A DNA stretch of 64,000 nucleotides from Deltaproteobacteria bacterium (lineage in GTDB: Bacteria; Myxococcota_A; UBA9160; SMWR01), in the NCBI GenBank assembly GCA_019310965.1, contig JAFDDG010000002.1, forward strand, positions 1 to 64,000. The letters run 5' to 3'. Each line of letters opens with the position of its first letter. Positions within the stretch are counted from its first letter, which is position 1. Made by a program: the position numbers and the translations under genes. Below the pieces are notes generated by a model, which made no database searches, was not told the DNA's origin, and saw only the letters and a program-made list of their open reading frames with translations. Below are positions 8,972 through 16,526 of this stretch, piece after piece.

Positions 8972-9715
8972 CTAGCGCTCTCGATTCTCGACCGTCACGA
9001 TCTCTGCGATCTTGCTGTCGTCGGCGATGAAATCGAGTACAACGCGCCCGATATCTTCCGGTGCCAGCAGCTCCACGGAGTCGACCAGCGGCTGCAGCCA
9101 GGCTGGGATCTTCCCCCCGCCTGTGTCCTGCAGCAGCAGCTGGGTCTCCACCAGCCCCGGACACACACAATTCACGCGCACGCCGTGGGTCTCGGCCAGC
9201 GGCGCGCACGACTTCGTGAAGTGCACGACACCGGCCTTGGTGGCGGCATAGACGGCCTGTGGAGGGAGCGGCGCGTGGGCCGCCCCCGACGAGGTGTTCA
9301 CGACGACACCACCGCCACTGCGCCGCATGGGCTCCAGCGCAAGCTGGGTTCCGAGCACGACGCCCCGCAGGTTCACGTCGACGATCGCTGCCGCGCGCTC
9401 CGGAGCCACCCCGGGCCAGTCCGTCGCACCCTCGCCGATACCGGCGTTGTTGAAGAGCACGTCGAGGCGCCCGAAACGCGAGTCGACCTCCGCGAAGACA
9501 CGCCGCAGCTCGTCGAGACTCGCAACGTCGGCCACGGAGATCACGGGCTCGGCGCCGGCCGCCTTCACCAGGGCTGCGCTCTCTGTCAGCTGCTCCGCCT
9601 TCACATCGACCAGCACGACCGCCGCCGCCCCGGCTTCCGCCAACATCACCGCCGTTCCGCGTCCGATGCCGCGCGCCGCACCCGTCACCACCGCCACTGC
9701 TCCCGCCAGATCCAT
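8972..9715 (-). CDS. Short-chain dehydrogenase/reductase
   Basis: SDR of about 247 residues with TGAARGIG near the N-terminus, NNAG, and the YAATK active-site pair. I prefer the ATG at 9715 over 9721, because GGGGGA then sits 6 nt upstream. The C-terminus (residues 215-247) departs from the usual DGG ending and reads PEDIGRVVLDFIADDS. This is seen in SDRs whose C-terminal helix is rearranged. It is the last gene of the minus-strand run that begins near 15.6 kb; spacing to the SnoaL-like gene upstream is 37 bp. Substrate unknown. Confidence 0.88.
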   Translation of the reverse strand: MDLAGAVAVVTGAARGIGRGTAVMLAEAGAAAVVLVDVKAEQLTESAALVKAAGAEPVISVADVASLDELRRVFAEVDSRFGRLDVLFNNAGIGEGATDWPGVAPERAAAIVDVNLRGVVLGTQLALEPMRRSGGGVVVNTSSGAAHAPLPPQAVYAATKAGVVHFTKSCAPLAETHGVRVNCVCPGLVETQLLLQDTGGGKIPAWLQPLVDSVELLAPEDIGRVVLDFIADDSKIAEIVTVENRER

Positions 9716-9752
9716 GATCATTCCCCCGAGTGAGTCGGTCCGGCCGGGGCGA

Positions 9753-10184
9753 TCAGGCGCCCGTGCCCTGCAACGGGAGGTCTTGCTCCCACACCACGAG
9801 AAGCTCGCGGCGAGCGATCCGCCACCCGCCGGAGTCGCGACGATAGAGATCGTTGTAACGAATGCCCCAATCCAGCTTGTGGGGCACGCCGTCGACCTCG
9901 TGCAGATGGTTGGCGATGCAATAGGTCACGCCTTCGGCCGAGTCGCCGGCGAGCTCCAGCGTCTGATTGTGAACACAGTGAAGAGTCGCGCTGTACTGCT
10001 CGATGCCCTGCATTGCGGCGCGGATCTGATCGCGTCCGACGAGCGAAAACCCGGGGCCAACGAGCTCGCCGTCCTCGCTGAAGACCTCGTCGACCAGCGC
10101 GTAATTGCGATCGTCGGGGATGGCCGCGTAACGCGTCACGAGGTCGCGCAGTGCCAGGCGATCCGCCAGCTCGTGCAAAGTCAT
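9753..10184 (-). CDS. SnoaL-like (NTF2-fold) protein
   Basis: 143 residues with the layout of small NTF2-fold proteins: an N-terminal helix, LADRLALRDLVTRYA, a DEVFSEDGELVGPG loop, then four strands ending in GGWRIARREL. These folds serve as dehydratases, isomerases, hydrolases or simple binding proteins in steroid, polyketide and aromatic pathways. The start ATG at 10184 has GGAGGAG 3 nt upstream. Its SDR neighbours suggest a shared small hydrophobic substrate. Two more members occur at 20066-20476 and 61455-61910. No specific reaction can be given. Confidence 0.8.
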   Translation of the reverse strand: MTLHELADRLALRDLVTRYAAIPDDRNYALVDEVFSEDGELVGPGFSLVGRDQIRAAMQGIEQYSATLHCVHNQTLELAGDSAEGVTYCIANHLHEVDGVPHKLDWGIRYNDLYRRDSGGWRIARRELLVVWEQDLPLQGTGA

Positions 10185-10349
10185 CGGCTCCTCCGTCGCC
10201 GAGCGATCCTAGCACGGGCGCACTGGCCCAGAGCGGCTGCATGTCACGCCTCGATGGCGAGCGCCATGCGCTCATCGACGGCCTGCGCAAGACCGCTCGC
10301 ATCGGTGTCGGCCGATACACGCCTCGACGCAACGCCTCGCGCTCGCGCC

Positions 10350-11252
10350 TCAGCTCTTCGGCTTGCGAAACGGGTTCGGGTAGACGACGGCTTCCTTGAA
10401 GGCGCCTTCCATCTCTTCGAAGGCCACCCCCATGTCCCAGACACCCGGGGTCGTCACCTCGCGCTCGATGGCGGGCGAGTTGAAGAGGCCGATGCGCCCG
10501 TTGCCCGCCTGGATGATGCGCCCGTTCAGCCACTCCGACTGCTCGCTCGCGAGATAGACGACCGGCGGCACCACATTGGCCACCGAGATCTTCTCGTTGT
10601 CCGGGCTGTAGTCCATGACGGTGGATTTTCCCGCCAAGCTCTCCGTCATGCGCGTGAAGGCCACCGGGGCAATGCAATTCGCCGTGACGCCATAGCCGAC
10701 GAGCGCACTCGCGCAGCTGTTGGTGAGCCCCACGATGCCCATCTTCGCCGCTGCGTAGTTCGGCTGTGTCGGCGAGCCGTAGAGGCCGGAGCCCGAGATG
10801 AAGTTGATGATCCGGTACTGGCCACCCCGATTTTCGCGCCAGTAGACCGACGCGTGCCGCGTCGTGTTGAACGTGCCCTTGAGGTGCACGGCGATGACCG
10901 AGTCGAATTGCTTCTCGTCCATCTTGAAGATCATGCCGTCGCGGATGATGCCCGCGACGTTCACCAGGATGTCGAGCCTACCGAAGGAGTCGACGGCCTG
11001 CGCGATGAGCGCCTCGGTCGCGTCCCAATCGGTGACATTGCAGCCGTTCGAGACGGCCTTGCCGCCGGCCCGGCAGATCTCCTCCACCACCGCGTCGGCC
11101 GGAGTGCCCTCGCTCTGGCTGCCGTCCATGCTCGCACCCAGGTCGTTCACGACCACGGAGGCTCCCTCGCGTGCCATGCAGCGCGCCACCTCGGCGCCGA
11201 TGCCGCGTCCTGCGCCGGTGATCACCGCGACGCGTCCGTCCAACCTGCCCAT
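10350..11252 (-). CDS. SDR of the 17-beta-HSD4 / peroxisomal-multifunctional-enzyme type
   Basis: 300 residues starting MGRLDGRVAVITGAGRGIG; the frame runs on upstream to 11621, but that part is not SDR-like. It has the insert typical of the hydroxyacyl-CoA dehydrogenase type (NDLGASMDGSQSEG), a FGRLDILVNVAGIIRDGM segment, and YAAAK as active site. The long C-terminal tail after the Rossmann core is also usual for this group. It resembles the SDR at 48194-49096 in the steroid locus, so a 3-hydroxyacyl-CoA dehydrogenase role is plausible. Separated from the next upstream gene by about 330 bases. Confidence 0.85.
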   Translation of the reverse strand: MGRLDGRVAVITGAGRGIGAEVARCMAREGASVVVNDLGASMDGSQSEGTPADAVVEEICRAGGKAVSNGCNVTDWDATEALIAQAVDSFGRLDILVNVAGIIRDGMIFKMDEKQFDSVIAVHLKGTFNTTRHASVYWRENRGGQYRIINFISGSGLYGSPTQPNYAAAKMGIVGLTNSCASALVGYGVTANCIAPVAFTRMTESLAGKSTVMDYSPDNEKISVANVVPPVVYLASEQSEWLNGRIIQAGNGRIGLFNSPAIEREVTTPGVWDMGVAFEEMEGAFKEAVVYPNPFRKPKS

Positions 11253-11583
11253 GTCTTTCTCCCCGGTCCAACTCGCCCTGCAACCGACCGAGGAGCCTAG
11301 CTCAGCCCGACGACGGCGAACGCAGCCCAGCTGCGGGCCGAGCCGCACGGCAGCCAACGGCTCTCTCGTTCGTCCGCGGTGCGCTGGCGGGCCGAATCCG
11401 ACCGCCAGCTTCCTCGTACGGGCCTTGCCGTTGCTCGTCACGAGCGCGTGGGCTGACCCCAGCCGGTCTTTAGGGGGGACCCAGTATGGCCTGTCGGCGT
11501 GAGAGCAGAGGACGAGAGGCGTCGGCGCATGAGCACGACAGCGCTTTCGGACCTGGCACCGCTCGCCGAGCGATTGCAGCCTG
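11253..11583. other. Intergenic stretch, no supported gene
   Basis: About 330 bases between the hydratase stop and the start of the SDR downstream on the minus strand. Open frames here are arginine-rich shadows with no start or domain support. No strong hairpin plus T-run and no convincing -35/-10 pair were seen, although a promoter for the downstream SDR must lie here if it is not read from the upstream genes. Confidence 0.5.
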
Positions 11584-12489
11584 CTAGTCGCTGCTCTTCT
11601 CGGTCGTCCGGTAGTCGCCAAACTTCTCGTCGCGCTTCTGGAGCGCCGACGTGAGCTTGCCCTTGCCGGAGCCCGTCTGAGTGATGAATTCCTCGAAGCT
11701 CTTCTGGTGGATCGCGAGCGTGCAGATCTCGACGCCCTGGCGGATGCCCGCGCGCAACCCCATGACCTCCATCTGGCGGTGCACCGCGCGCTTGTTGAGC
11801 TGCACGATGTCGGGCGGCAGCGATGCCATGCGCTGGGCCATCTCGAGGGTCTTCTCCTCGAGCTGATCGGCGGGAAAAGCGCGCGTCGCCCAGCCGCGCC
11901 TCTCCGCCTCGATGCCGTCGATGGAGTCGCCGGTGAGCACCATCTCCATGCCCTTGCGCATGCCGAGGAGCCAGGCGTGGAATTGCATGTCCGGAACCCC
12001 GAAGCGCACGGCCGGATAACCCATCTGCGCGTCCTCGGCCATGTAGACCACGTCGCAGCCCGTCGCGAGCTCGCTGCCGCCGGCCAGGCAGTAGCCGTGC
12101 ACCTGGGCGATCACGGGCTTCGCGAGATCCCAGATGCCCATCCACCCCTCGGTGACGTGCCGCGGCCACTGGCCGTCGCCCCCCGGCGTGTAGAACGGGT
12201 AATCGAGGCCTTCGTTGCCGCCGCCGAGGTCATAGCCGGCGGAGAAGTGCGGCCCGGCTGCGCGCACGATCATCACGTGCACGTCGGGATCCGCATCGCC
12301 CGTCTGCAGCGCGTGAAGCACCTGGCCGCGCAGGGCGTGGTTGAGCGCGTTGCGCTTCTCCGGGCGATTCAATGTGACGCGCCGGACGTGAGGCGCGGGA
12401 TCGTCGACGAGCACCACCGTGTAGTCGTCGGCGGACTGCGGCTGGCTCACTCTGGCGTTGCGGTCGGCGTAGGGATTGGATTCGGCCAT
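11584..12489 (-). CDS. Enoyl-CoA hydratase/isomerase (crotonase family)
   Basis: 301 residues from the ATG at 12489. The crotonase landmarks are VRRVTLNRPEKRNALN, the first oxyanion-hole segment FSAGYDL, and the second, VHGYCLAGG, with its conserved GG. The usual catalytic Glu region after it reads FGVPDMQFHAWLLG and lacks the standard two Glu, so hydratase chemistry is not assured. An isomerase, hydrolase or C-C lyase is possible. There is a longer than usual insertion (GGGNEGLDYPFYTPGGDGQW) and a C-terminal extension. Lies in a minus-strand series of acyl-CoA/SDR genes. Confidence 0.85.
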   Translation of the reverse strand: MAESNPYADRNARVSQPQSADDYTVVLVDDPAPHVRRVTLNRPEKRNALNHALRGQVLHALQTGDADPDVHVMIVRAAGPHFSAGYDLGGGNEGLDYPFYTPGGDGQWPRHVTEGWMGIWDLAKPVIAQVHGYCLAGGSELATGCDVVYMAEDAQMGYPAVRFGVPDMQFHAWLLGMRKGMEMVLTGDSIDGIEAERRGWATRAFPADQLEEKTLEMAQRMASLPPDIVQLNKRAVHRQMEVMGLRAGIRQGVEICTLAIHQKSFEEFITQTGSGKGKLTSALQKRDEKFGDYRTTEKSSD

Positions 12490-12565
12490 GGGCTCCTCGG
12501 ATGTTTCAGCGAGGCCCGGAGTATGCCATCTCCCCGACGGGAGAGCCCGGTTGCTCAGCGGCGGA

Positions 12566-13525
12566 TCAGAGCGCGAACGCCTCGCCCAGCATCTGCTCGG
12601 AGAGCGTCCACAGGCGCGCGGCAGCAACGGGGTCGAGCGCATGAGGCGCCACGCCGTCCGTCGCTCCGAGCTCTTCGCACGACCCGGCCACATGACAATC
12701 TTCCAGGTAACAGCCGCCCTGCCCCTCCAGCTCCGGCGCCGTCGCCGCGTACACCTCCGTGGCCGCCCCGGCCTCCACCGGCTTGAGCTGGAGCCCCTTG
12801 CCGCCGGGCGCACGGGCTTGCAGGGTGACCATATCGTCCCGGGTCAGGTGCCGTCCCAGGTCGGTCGCAATGGCGCCGGGGTGAATCGCAAACGCGCGCA
12901 CACCACGCCCCCGAAGCCTGCGATCGAGCTCGACGGCGTGCAACACGTTCGCGGTCTTCGCCTGTCCGTAGGCGATCCACTTGTCGTATTCGGAGCTCTC
13001 GAAGTTCGGATCGTCGAAGCGCACCGGCGAGAAACGGTGGCCACCGGAGCTGACGTTGACGACCCGCGCCGGCGCCCCAGCCTCGAGCGCCGGCGCCAGC
13101 AGCGCGGTGAGCAGAAAGTGCCCCAGGTGACAGGTGGCAAATTGCATCTCCCAGCCCGCATCGGTGCGCGCTAGAGGAGAGGCCATCACGCCGGCGTTGT
13201 TGAGCAACAGGTTCAGCGCGCCGTGCTCGGCGAGCCAGCCCTTCGCGAACGCCCTCACGCTGGCGGGCTGCGACAGCTCGAGCTCCATCACGTCGACCGC
13301 CGCATTGCCGGTGCTCTGTCGGATCGATTCCGCGACGGCCGCGCCCTTGGCCAGGTCGCGCGCCGTGAGGGTGACGGCGGCGCCGGCCTGGGCCAGCCCG
13401 CGTGCGGCCTCGGCCCCGAGCCCACCCGACGCCCCGGTGACGATGGCCACCCGGCCCGAGAGGTCGATGCCCTCGAGCACTTCATCCACCGTCGTCTCTG
13501 CGCCGAAGCTGCCGCGATCTGCCAT
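12566..13525 (-). CDS. SDR of the retinol-dehydrogenase/WWOX-like kind
   Basis: 319 residues from the ATG at 13525. Features include TGASGGLG, LLLNNAGVMASPL, the YGQAKTANVLH active-site stretch and the AIHPGAIATDLGRH segment characteristic of atypical, longer SDRs related to retinol dehydrogenases and protochlorophyllide reductase. It reads the same way as its neighbours, with short gaps (22 bp upstream, 76 bp downstream), so co-transcription is likely. Substrate unknown, probably a lipophilic alcohol or ketone. Confidence 0.88.
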   Translation of the reverse strand: MADRGSFGAETTVDEVLEGIDLSGRVAIVTGASGGLGAEAARGLAQAGAAVTLTARDLAKGAAVAESIRQSTGNAAVDVMELELSQPASVRAFAKGWLAEHGALNLLLNNAGVMASPLARTDAGWEMQFATCHLGHFLLTALLAPALEAGAPARVVNVSSGGHRFSPVRFDDPNFESSEYDKWIAYGQAKTANVLHAVELDRRLRGRGVRAFAIHPGAIATDLGRHLTRDDMVTLQARAPGGKGLQLKPVEAGAATEVYAATAPELEGQGGCYLEDCHVAGSCEELGATDGVAPHALDPVAAARLWTLSEQMLGEAFAL

Positions 13526-13547
13526 GGAACCCTCCAATGCACCCGAT

Positions 13548-14318
13548 CTAGTGCATGCCTCCGGCCACGATGAGGTCTCCACCGGTCACGAACGACGACG
13601 CCTCGCTCGCGAGGTACAGCACCGAACCGATGATCTCGTCCGGGTGCGCCACGCGCTTCTGGAGCGTCGCCGCCGCCGCACCCTCGCTGAAGCCAGGCAC
13701 CGCCGCGGCCGCTCCGCGCATCATGTCCGTGTCGAAAGGCCCCGGAGCCAGCGCGTTGACGCGAACGCCCAGCGGCGCCCACTCGCTCGCCATCACCCGC
13801 GTCAGGTTGAGCAGCGCAGCCTTGCACGATGAGTAGACACCGACCCCGGCGCCACCGAAATACGCGCCCACGGTGATCACGTTGATGATGCTGCCGCCAG
13901 CGGACTGGCCCATGCGCGGCGCCACCAGGGCGGCCAGCCGCATGGGGCCCTTCAAATTCACGCCGTAGACCTTGTCCCAGTACTCCGATGTCACGTTCTC
14001 GACCGTGACGAAGGCCGGGTTGATTCCCGCGTTGTTGACCAGAACGTCCACGTGGCCGCAGGTGTCGTAGGCACGGGTGACCAGCGCGTCGATCTGATCC
14101 CAGTCGCCCATGTGGCAGGCCATACCGAGCACCTTGCGCCCCGTGCGTTCGGCCATCTCCTTGGCCGCCGCATCGCAGCCGTCCTGCTTGCGGCCGGTCA
14201 CGATGACGTCGGCGCCGGCCTCGGCCAGGCCCCGCGCCATGCTGTTGCCGATACCGCGGGTGCCGCCGGTGACGAGCGCCACCTTTCCCGAGAGGTCGAA
14301 GAGTTGATTCACTGCCAT
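13548..14318 (-). CDS. Short-chain dehydrogenase/reductase
   Basis: 256 residues from the ATG at 14318. TGGTRGIG, LVNNAGINP and the YSSCK active site are all present, followed by the SDR ending FVTGGDLIVAGG. The Arg after the second strand (TGRKQ) suggests NADP preference. It is similar in layout to the SDR at 43237-44016 in the steroid locus (shared FDLSGKVALVTGG / FRLDGKVALVTGG starts and a matching HMGDWDQ / HVAKWSD segment), so the two may be paralogues. Reads with the neighbouring SDR and nitroreductase. Confidence 0.9.
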   Translation of the reverse strand: MAVNQLFDLSGKVALVTGGTRGIGNSMARGLAEAGADVIVTGRKQDGCDAAAKEMAERTGRKVLGMACHMGDWDQIDALVTRAYDTCGHVDVLVNNAGINPAFVTVENVTSEYWDKVYGVNLKGPMRLAALVAPRMGQSAGGSIINVITVGAYFGGAGVGVYSSCKAALLNLTRVMASEWAPLGVRVNALAPGPFDTDMMRGAAAAVPGFSEGAAAATLQKRVAHPDEIIGSVLYLASEASSFVTGGDLIVAGGMH

Positions 14319-14346
14319 CTCCAGATCTGGAAGGGGACGAGCTGGG

Positions 14347-14985
14347 CTACCAGCGATTCCAATGGGTGACACTGCTCGACGGCTGGCGCGCGGCTCGCTT
14401 GAACTCGGTCCCGAGGGTATACGCCACCGGAAAGAGACCCGCCTGCGTATAGCGCTCGTACGGAATACCCAGCACGTCGGCGGCTTGCTTCTCGCGATTC
14501 AGATGCACCGTGGTCCAGGCGCTGCCCAGGCCCCGACTGCGCAGCGCCAGCATGAAGCTCCACGCCGCCGGCAGCACGGAGCCCCACTGACTCGCCTGAT
14601 GGAAGATGCCGGCGCCTTCCATGCGGCCGTTGATGCAGGGCACCACCAACACCGGGACGCGCTGCAGGTTCTCGGCGAGGTAGGTCGCCGACTCGGTCAG
14701 GCGATCGAAGCCCGGGGTGGCGCTGGCCCCCATCCGCAAGGCGTCCGTGTCGTACTCCTTGCTGTAGGCCTCGATGGCCTCTCTGTAGATTCGCGCGAGT
14801 GCCGCGATCTGGTCGCGATCGTCGACGATCACCCACTGCCAGCCCTGCAGGTTCGAGCCGTTGGGAGCCTGGAGAGCGAGGTCGAGGCACTCCTCGACCA
14901 CGGCGCGCTCGACGGGCTTGTCGAGGTCGAGACGTTTGCGAACGGCACGAGTGGTGGTGAGCAGGTCGTCAGAGCTGAGTGTCAT
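14347..14985 (-). CDS. Nitroreductase-family FMN oxidoreductase
   Basis: 212 residues from ATG 14985. The N-terminal TTTRAVRKRLDLDKPV and the LALQAPNGSNLQGWQW motif are typical FMN-binding elements of the NfsB/nitroreductase fold. A GLGSAWTTVHL segment and GIPYERYTQAGLFPVAY complete the domain. Members reduce nitro groups, enones, quinones or halogenated aromatics with NAD(P)H. It is separated by 1 bp from the methyltransferase stop upstream, so the two are co-translated. This is not the F420-type (Ddn) fold seen elsewhere in the window. Confidence 0.88.
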   Translation of the reverse strand: MTLSSDDLLTTTRAVRKRLDLDKPVERAVVEECLDLALQAPNGSNLQGWQWVIVDDRDQIAALARIYREAIEAYSKEYDTDALRMGASATPGFDRLTESATYLAENLQRVPVLVVPCINGRMEGAGIFHQASQWGSVLPAAWSFMLALRSRGLGSAWTTVHLNREKQAADVLGIPYERYTQAGLFPVAYTLGTEFKRAARQPSSSVTHWNRW

Positions 14986-14986
14986 T

Positions 14987-15598
14987 CTACGTACGAGTCG
15001 CGATGCCGCGGTACATCTGTGCGACGATGCCCGGCCCCTTGGCACGGAAGCGATCGAGGTTGGCGAGCTCGAAGCCCGCGCTCTCCACGAGCCGATCGAT
15101 CTTGCGATTGATGTTGCAGCCATCGCACACGCGCCGCCACAGGGGGTTGATGCGATCCTGCCAACGGGCCGTGCTCGCCGCGTCGGCGCGGCCGTGCTCG
15201 ATGAAGCAGTAGAGGCCGCCGGGCTTGAGCACCCGGTGCATTTCGGCGAGAGCAGCTGCGGCGTCCGGGATCGAGCACAGCGTCCAGGTGGTGACGATGC
15301 AGTCGAAGCGGCCGGCGTCGAAGGGCAGCTCGCCATCGGCCCGCAGTGTCTTGCGCTCGACGGGGAACGCCGCTTCTCGAATGCGCTCGCTCACTGTGGC
15401 GACCGCTCCTACCTCCATCGGGTCGAGGCCGGTCACGGCTGTCACGCCCGGCGGATAGTGCTCGAGATTGAGCGCGGTGCCGAAGCCCACCTCCAACACC
15501 TCGCCGTGGGCTGGCTCGAGCGCCTCGGGGCGCAGGGGATTCATCTGGCGCATGAGCAGATCCTGGAGCCGCGGTTTGACGAATGCTCTGATACCCAT
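14987..15598 (-). CDS. Class I SAM-dependent methyltransferase
   Basis: 203 residues. The SAM-binding motif EVLEVGFGTALNLEHY (about residues 33-48) is followed by GLDPME, the acidic second motif, and CIVTTWTLCSI, which corresponds to motif II of UbiE/COQ5-like enzymes. A C-rich CDGCNINRKIDRLVE segment near residue 155 matches the CxxC region of the thiol- or lipid-type methyltransferases (METTL7-like). The start ATG at 15598 is chosen because the domain begins within 20 residues of it. First gene of the minus-strand run; diverges from the hydratase at 15723. Confidence 0.85.
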   Translation of the reverse strand: MGIRAFVKPRLQDLLMRQMNPLRPEALEPAHGEVLEVGFGTALNLEHYPPGVTAVTGLDPMEVGAVATVSERIREAAFPVERKTLRADGELPFDAGRFDCIVTTWTLCSIPDAAAALAEMHRVLKPGGLYCFIEHGRADAASTARWQDRINPLWRRVCDGCNINRKIDRLVESAGFELANLDRFRAKGPGIVAQMYRGIATRT

Positions 15599-15682
15599 GC
15601 TGTGCAGAATCGCACGCCGGCGGGCGCCGGCGCCAGCCCCACATGGGCCCGGCCCTTGATCCGCCGGGCAGATGCGGGGAAG

Positions 15683-15697
15683 ATGCGGAGTCCGCAT
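15683..15697. promoter_or_regulatory. Perfect palindrome, operator-like
   Basis: ATGCGGA-G-TCCGCAT, perfect 7-base inverted arms with one central base, in the 124-bp divergent gap between the methyltransferase (minus) and the hydratase operon (plus), 25 bp upstream of the ATG at 15723. The GATGCGG half is also directly repeated at 15671-15677. It could be a repressor site for the downstream operon; no cognate regulator is in the window. Confidence 0.45.
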
Positions 15698-15722
15698 GCC
15701 CCTACCCAACGAGGAGAATCCG

Positions 15723-16526
15723 ATGTCCGAGAACGTGGTGATCGTCGAGAAGGAAGGCCATACCCAGATCGTCACCCTGAACCGCCCGGAGAAGAAGAAC
15801 GCCGTCAACTGCGAGGTGATGTGCCGGCTCTACGAGGCGTGGGTGCGGCTCGACGAAGACGACGACGTGCGCGTGGCCATCCTCACCGGCCGCGGCGACA
15901 CCTTCTGCGCCGGCATGGATCTCGGCGAGATCGGCAAGATGCAGTCGGGCAAGCCCGACAACGAGTACATGGAGCGCGTGATGAAGGAGACCGACATCAT
16001 CATGGGCGCCTGGCTCAAGACGTACCGGCCGACGAAGCCCGTCATCCTGGCCGCCGAAGGCTTTGCCCGCGCCGGCGGCACCGAGATCCTGCAGGGCACC
16101 GACATTCGCGTCGCTGGCGAGAGCGCCATGTTCGGCGTCACCGAGGTGCAGCGCGGCCTCTTCCCGATGGCCGGCTCCGCGGTGCGGTTGCGGCGCCAGA
16201 TCCCCTATGCAATCGCCGCCGAGATGCTGTTGGCGGGCGAAGATCTGCCGGCGCGGCGCGCCTTCGAGCTGGGGCTCGTCAATCATCTCGTTCCCGATGG
16301 GCAGGCCCTCGCCAAGGCGAAGCAGATCGCCGAGCGCATCTCCGCCAACGGGCCGCTGGCGGTGAAGGCCATCCTGGCAACCCTGCGCGAGACCGAGACG
16401 CTGCCGGAGGCGGAAGCCTTCGGCATCGAGACGGGTCACGGCATGAAGGTGATGACGAGCAAGGACGCCGCCGAGGGACCGCGGGCCTTCCTCGAGAAGC
16501 GACCGCCGGTCTTCAAGGGCCAATGA
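15723..16526 (+). CDS. Enoyl-CoA hydratase/isomerase (crotonase family)
   Basis: 267 residues. NRPEKKNAVN, the oxyanion-hole motifs FCAGMDL and AEGFARAGGTEIL, and ATKE-like C-terminal LAVKAILATLRETETLPE place it in the crotonase family. The second catalytic-Glu region reads GVTEVQRGLFP, with Glu retained. Start ATG 15723 has GAGGAG 6 nt upstream. It opens a plus-strand operon of about eight genes and overlaps the next gene by 4 bp (ATGA). In that context it probably hydrates or cleaves an acyl-CoA intermediate of an unidentified pathway. Confidence 0.88.
   Translation: MSENVVIVEKEGHTQIVTLNRPEKKNAVNCEVMCRLYEAWVRLDEDDDVRVAILTGRGDTFCAGMDLGEIGKMQSGKPDNEYMERVMKETDIIMGAWLKTYRPTKPVILAAEGFARAGGTEILQGTDIRVAGESAMFGVTEVQRGLFPMAGSAVRLRRQIPYAIAAEMLLAGEDLPARRAFELGLVNHLVPDGQALAKAKQIAERISANGPLAVKAILATLRETETLPEAEAFGIETGHGMKVMTSKDAAEGPRAFLEKRPPVFKGQ

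Noticed and set aside
11253..11621. Extension of the SDR frame upstream of 11252
   Set aside because: Low-complexity Arg-rich sequence with no SDR match; MGRLDGRVAVITG is the obvious start.
12533..12548. Small 6-bp hairpin (TCTCCC/GGGAGA) as a terminator
   Set aside because: Too short and no T-run; genes on both sides read the same way with a small gap.
14861..16522. Long upstream extension of the carboxyltransferase frame
   Set aside because: It lies antisense to the nitroreductase/methyltransferase and across the hydratase gene; the protein begins at the ATGA overlap at 16523.
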